NCBI RefSeq assembly: GCF_000019525.1
Contig: NC_010506.1
Location: forward strand, 2,604,001-2,668,000
Length of the DNA stretch: 64,000 nucleotides
Origin: Shewanella woodyi ATCC 51908
GTDB taxonomy: Bacteria > Pseudomonadota > Gammaproteobacteria > Enterobacterales > Shewanellaceae
Direction: 5' to 3'
Shown in pieces: positions 60,554-64,000 of the stretch. The notes under the pieces are model-generated. The model was not told the origin of the DNA and searched no databases. It was given only the letters and a program-made list of their open reading frames with translations. The position numbers and the translations under genes are program-made. Each line of letters begins with the position of its first letter. The stretch's first letter is position 1.

Positions 60554-61654
60554 ATGTTAGCTTTATTGACAAATTGGTACAAAGAGAGATTTAGCGATCC
60601 ACAAGCTGTCACACTGGTTTTTATTTTATTGGGAATAGCACTGGCTATCTACTTCGCCGGTGGTTTGTTAGCCCCGTTAATTGTTGCACTTATATTGGCA
60701 TTTTTATTGGAGTGGCCTGTTGCGCAGATGCTTAAAATTGGCATTAATCGAACCACTGCTGCCTCACTGGTTTTAGTGGTGTTTATAGGGGTGATGCTAT
60801 TAATAACACTTGGTTTGGTGCCAAGTATTTGGAAGCAAGGGGTCGCGCTAATTACCGATCTGCCCACCATGTTAGATAAGGGCCTGTTGACGGCTCAAAC
60901 TTATGTTAATCAATACCCGCAATTTGTCAGTCCAGAACAGTTAGACAGCATGGTTGCTGAGTTAAAGAAGATGTTAGATACCCAACATCTACTCGATATC
61001 GGTAAGCAGATATTAGGCTACTCTGCCTCATTGTTAGTCTTGATGGTGTATGCGATCCTTGTTCCATTGCTGGTTTTCTTCTTTTTGAAAGACAAAGATC
61101 AATTGATCAAGGGGAGTAAGCGTTTTATCCCCACTAATCGTGAGCTTGCACGTAAAGTATGGTTCGAGATGGATCAGCAGATCTTTAACTACATACGAGG
61201 CAAGGTGATTGAGATTGTGATCATTGGGGTTGTGAGCTATCTCTTTTTTGCAATCATGGATATGCGTTATGCAGCATTATTAGGGGTCTTAACTGGATTC
61301 TCTGTTTTGATCCCTTATGTGGGGGCGACATTAGTGACCCTGCCCATCGCCTTAGTTGCATTTTTCCAGTGGGGGTTCAGCCCTGAATTTGGCTATTTAA
61401 TGTTAGGTTACGGTATTATCCAAGCGCTCGATGGTAACCTTTTAGTGCCGCTACTGTTTTCTGATGCGGTTGATCTCCATCCAGTATTTATCATTGCTGC
61501 CGTGCTGATTTTTGGTGGATTATGGGGAGTGTGGGGCGTTTTCTTCGCTATCCCTTTAGCATCGTTAGTAAAAGCGGTTATCAATGCATGGCCGACACCA
61601 AACTCATTGAGTGATGGGGCGTCAGTCGATGAGCAGTCAGCAGAGAAAAGTTAG
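60554..61654 (+). CDS. perM: PerM/AI-2E family transporter (YfgO)
   Basis: This 366-residue inner-membrane protein has about seven helices, with a large cytoplasmic/periplasmic loop between helices 3 and 4. Family motifs include PLLVFFFLKDKDQLIKG, LLGVLTGFSVLIPYVGA and FGGLWGVWGVFFAIPLASLVK. Family members move AI-2 or act as sodium/proton-linked exporters; substrate here is unknown. Its order beside bepA is conserved with E. coli yfgC-yfgO. It is followed by a terminator. Confidence 0.9.
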   Translation: MLALLTNWYKERFSDPQAVTLVFILLGIALAIYFAGGLLAPLIVALILAFLLEWPVAQMLKIGINRTTAASLVLVVFIGVMLLITLGLVPSIWKQGVALITDLPTMLDKGLLTAQTYVNQYPQFVSPEQLDSMVAELKKMLDTQHLLDIGKQILGYSASLLVLMVYAILVPLLVFFFLKDKDQLIKGSKRFIPTNRELARKVWFEMDQQIFNYIRGKVIEIVIIGVVSYLFFAIMDMRYAALLGVLTGFSVLIPYVGATLVTLPIALVAFFQWGFSPEFGYLMLGYGIIQALDGNLLVPLLFSDAVDLHPVFIIAAVLIFGGLWGVWGVFFAIPLASLVKAVINAWPTPNSLSDGASVDEQSAEKS

Positions 61655-61708
61655 CCACTAACTCTTTTTAAAACACTAATTTTAAAGCACTAATAGCAAT
61701 TAATATAG

Positions 61709-61730
61709 AATGGGGCGCAAGCCCCATTTT
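61709..61730 (+). terminator. Terminator after perM
   Basis: AATGGGGC-GCAA-GCCCCATTTT hairpin with short T-run. The IS200-type copy 2 begins directly after it. Confidence 0.82.
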
Positions 61731-61731
61731 G

Positions 61732-62345
61732 TTTTCAGCCCTAAACCACCTACTTCAGTAGGTGGTTATCATCAATTAGGCTTTGCCTGAATATCTACTC
61801 ATGTTAATTGAACTCTAACTTTTAGCGAAGTAATAGAGGATAAAAAACATGAGTAGATATGAGAAAGCATCGCATGTGTATTGGCGATGTCAATATCACA
61901 TAGTTTGGACACCTAAGTATAGGTTTAGGATTTTAAAGAATAAGTTAGGAAAAGATGTTTACTGATGTATTCATGTCTATAGTGAGCAGTTAGGGTGTGT
62001 GGTTGTAGAGTTGAATGTACAAATAGACCATGTACATCTGGTTATCAAAGTTCCTCCGAAGCTATCGATTTCAAAGTTGATGGGTGCTTTAAAAGGTAAA
62101 ATTGCTTTGAAAATGTTTAGCAAGTATCCGTATCTTCGGAAAAATAAGCTATGGGGAAATCACTTTTGGCAAAGAGGTTACTTTGTTGACACAGTGGGGA
62201 TTAATGAGGAAGTGATTCGAAGATATGTAAGGCATCAAGAAAAGGTTGAAAAACAGGAGCAGCCGCAATTAGATTTGAAGTAGACAACGCCCCCTTTTAG
62301 GGGGCTAATACAAAGCCACCTTCTTCAGAAGGTGGATTCTTTACT
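61732..62345 (+). mobile_element. IS200/IS605-type element, copy 2 (614 bp)
   Basis: Same length, hairpins and ends as copy 1, in the opposite orientation, 4.1 kb away. Flanking bases differ on both sides (G before TTTTCAGC and ATCTGTG after CTTTACT), so the boundaries are well defined by comparison. It lies between perM and argP without breaking a gene. Confidence 0.9.
61849..62283 (+). pseudogene. tnpA: IS200-type TnpA with in-frame TGA, copy 2
   Basis: Same 145-codon frame as copy 1 with the same TGA at codon 39 (61963-61965). The 94-residue C-terminal part is identical in both copies. A second copy bearing the stop implies that the copy moved or was duplicated after the mutation, by help in trans or by readthrough. 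Confidence 0.85.
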
Positions 62346-62357
62346 ATCTGTGTACCA

Positions 62358-63251
62358 CTAACTCTGACACAGTGATTGCTTGGCCGTTACGGCCAACGAG
62401 CGATAGACGATGGTCGTTTGTTTTGCTTTTATATTCCAATGCTGCCAGTAAAGTGGCACACGCTTACGTTTGTCGGGGGTGATCTCGATTAAGATGCCTC
62501 TCTCTATTAATGGCTCAGCTTGTAGATGACCCACTAAGCCATAGCCCATTCCCTGAATGATAGCCTCAAGAAAGCTCTCTGATGAGGGGATCTTATGTTC
62601 CCGCCAACTCCCAGTTTTCATCTTAAAATATTTTTTAAGATATTTTTCATGGAGTTTATCTTTGGTCGAGAAGACCACGGCCGGTGCTCTTTCTAGGGAA
62701 GTTGGAGTGATATTAATCGGAAAATACTGCTGGATAAATTCAGGAGTTGCAACGCATAGGTATTCCATCTCTCCCAGATATTCGCTGCTGCATCCCGCAA
62801 GAGGTTCTTTGGTTGTGGTGACGCAGCCAACGGCTTCGCCATTTTTCAATAGATTGTGAGTATAGGATTCATCATCGACAATCAGTTCTAAGAGCCATTG
62901 GTGACGTTTAAATATCTCTGATAAGGCTGGAAGAAACCAGGTCGCTAAACTGTCAGCATTAACGGCAATTTTGACTATGGTGGGGAGCTTAGGATCATCG
63001 GCATCCATCTCTACACTCAGTTCACTCTCTAGCAGTTGAACTTGAGAGTAGTGGCGTAATAAGCGTTTTCCTGTCGGCGTGGCTTCTACGGGCGTACTGC
63101 GGATCACTAGGGCCTGACCGACACGCTCCTCTAACTGTTTAATTCTTTGTGATACAGCAGGTTGTGATATACACAATATCTTAGATGCGCGTTCAAATCC
63201 CCCTTCGGAGATCACCACGGCAAGCGCGTGCAGATGCGCATAATCGAGCAT
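62358..63251 (-). CDS. argP: LysR-family regulator ArgP
   Basis: This 297-residue protein has an N-terminal winged HTH (LHALAVVISEGGFERASKILCISQPAVSQRIKQLEERVGQALVIR) and a LysR co-inducer domain. Length is identical to E. coli ArgP (297). It activates the arginine exporter gene argO in response to arginine, with lysine opposing. The start faces argO across a 138-bp intergenic region with a candidate site. Confidence 0.93.
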   Translation of the reverse strand: MLDYAHLHALAVVISEGGFERASKILCISQPAVSQRIKQLEERVGQALVIRSTPVEATPTGKRLLRHYSQVQLLESELSVEMDADDPKLPTIVKIAVNADSLATWFLPALSEIFKRHQWLLELIVDDESYTHNLLKNGEAVGCVTTTKEPLAGCSSEYLGEMEYLCVATPEFIQQYFPINITPTSLERAPAVVFSTKDKLHEKYLKKYFKMKTGSWREHKIPSSESFLEAIIQGMGYGLVGHLQAEPLIERGILIEITPDKRKRVPLYWQHWNIKAKQTTIVYRSLAVTAKQSLCQS

Positions 63252-63282
63252 AAATCCATTCCTAATAAACAGAAAACTTGAA

Positions 63283-63299
63283 TATAAGTATTACTTATA
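63283..63299. promoter_or_regulatory. Candidate ArgP operator
   Basis: TATAAGT-ATT-ACTTATA is a perfect 7-bp inverted repeat fitting the LysR T-N11-A rule. It lies between the divergent argP and argO genes, 31 bases from the argP start and 91 from argO. Confidence 0.65.
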
Positions 63300-63389
63300 C
63301 AGCATAAAAAACATTAGTTATATTTATTTTTTTGATAGGGATAAACTTAGTGTCAATTCATATTATTGTCGATGTAAAAGGTTAAGAAG

Positions 63390-64000
63390 ATGCAAGCATT
63401 TATTCAAGGTGTGGGAATAGGGGGAAGCTTAATCATGGCTGTTGGCGCACAAAATGCGTTTGTGTTGAAGCAGGGGTTAAAACGCTCTCATTCGCTGCCA
63501 ATTGCAGGTTTATGCTCCTTAATCGATGCCTTGATGATCACGGCAGGTGTTGCCGGATTAGGTCATTTGATTTTGGCCTTTCCACTTATTAAAGATATAG
63601 CCAGTATCGGTGGAGCCATATTTTTGTTGGTGTATGGGGCTAAAGCGCTGCAATCATCCTTTATCCCGCACAGCCTAGGTGATGAAACAAGTAAGGGGAC
63701 TGATACATTGAAGGCGGCGGTATTAACCACCTTAGGGATCAGCCTACTTAACCCACATCTCTATTTGGACACTGTGGTGCTTCTGGGCAGTATCAGTGCA
63801 CAGTTTGAGGGCAGCGACCGTCCTATGTTTGGTGCTGGGGCTGTATTGGCATCTTTTGTATGGTTCTTTAGCTTAAGTTTTGGAGCTCGTTATTTAAGCC
63901 CACTGTTTCAAAAGCCTAAGGCTTGGTGTTATCTCGATAGGTTTATCTGTGCGACCATGTGGACCATCGCTGGAGTGTTAATTTGGCCCTACCTGTTTTA
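63390..64000 (+). CDS. argO: LysE/ArgO family arginine exporter, cut by window end
   Basis: The frame opens at ATG 63390 (MQAFIQGVGIGGSLIMAVGAQNAFVLKQGL) and runs to the window edge as 203 codons ending WPYLF. The typical LysE motifs AVGAQNAFVL and LLNPHLYLDTVVLLGS are clear, and five or six helices are visible. E. coli ArgO has 211 residues, so the stop is probably the very next codon. It is divergent from argP, which should control it. Confidence 0.92.
   Translation, partial: MQAFIQGVGIGGSLIMAVGAQNAFVLKQGLKRSHSLPIAGLCSLIDALMITAGVAGLGHLILAFPLIKDIASIGGAIFLLVYGAKALQSSFIPHSLGDETSKGTDTLKAAVLTTLGISLLNPHLYLDTVVLLGSISAQFEGSDRPMFGAGAVLASFVWFFSLSFGARYLSPLFQKPKAWCYLDRFICATMWTIAGVLIWPYLF

Noticed and set aside
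57584..61731. Composite transposon bounded by the two IS200-type copies
   Set aside because: The enclosed genes (bepA, perM, arsC-like, tusA-like) are ordinary chromosomal neighbours as in E. coli, and IS200-type elements do not form classical composite transposons.

Overview
The window is a piece of chromosome from a gammaproteobacterium, almost certainly Shewanella (or a close Alteromonadales relative). This is inferred from gene content and order: letA/letB, yebG, msrC, proQ, prc and pepN; a DUF1302-DUF1329-YCF48-RND cluster; a giant NAD-glutamate dehydrogenase next to pyrD-zapC-rlmKL-uup; rmf, fabA and a Lon-like protease; uvrY-uvrC-pgsA followed by tRNA-Gly/Cys/Leu; ldtD-mepK; rplY; prkA-yeaH-ycgB; sodB-grxD; uraA; DUF2066-hda; bepA-perM; and argP/argO. 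No species can be named from the sequence alone.

Layout. 1-10.5 kb: envelope lipid-transport genes (MCE protein and split LetA, minus strand, the MCE gene cut by the left edge), then a plus-strand run of SOS gene yebG with a textbook LexA box, msrC, the RNA chaperone proQ, periplasmic protease prc, pepN and a DUF2835 protein. 10.7-17.6 kb: a four-gene envelope cluster (outer-membrane DUF1302, periplasmic DUF1329, YCF48-like beta-propeller, RND/MMPL exporter) that looks like one trans-envelope export system. 17.9-31 kb: housekeeping genes gdhB, pyrD, zapC, rlmKL, a small glutaredoxin, uup and an exported DUF3466 protein. 31.2-33.7 kb: rmf, too short for most ORF filters, followed by fabA and ycbZ on the opposite strand.

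33.8-40.3 kb is the most unusual part. Two identical tRNA-Ser(UGA) genes each have their own promoter. The classical uvrY-uvrC-pgsA-tRNA-Gly-Cys-Leu block carries a duplicated Cys-Leu pair. Each tRNA-Ser and tRNA-Leu copy is followed by a tandem array in which the 3' part of that tRNA (T-arm, 3' acceptor strand and CCA or a close variant) alternates with a terminator-like hairpin. A degenerate tRNA-Gly copy also follows tRNA-Gly. The organisation recalls the rtT repeats of E. coli tyrT and the sRNA-sponge 3' spacer of E. coli glyW-cysT-leuZ.

40.5-54.6 kb: cell-wall enzymes ldtD and mepK, a MITE-like repeat with a nested insertion, rplY, the prkA-yeaH-ycgB stress operon, sodB/grxD, an IS3-family element inserted between grxD and a terminator, uraA, DUF2066 and the replication regulator hda. 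54.6-64 kb: another MITE copy, a metalloprotease-like lipoprotein, and two identical 614-bp IS200-type elements in inverted orientation, both with the same TGA in the transposase frame, flanking DUF2069-arsC-like-bepA/tusA-like-perM. The window ends in the divergent argP/argO pair, argO being cut by the right edge.

All functional assignments rest on reading protein motifs, lengths and synteny by eye. No database search was run.
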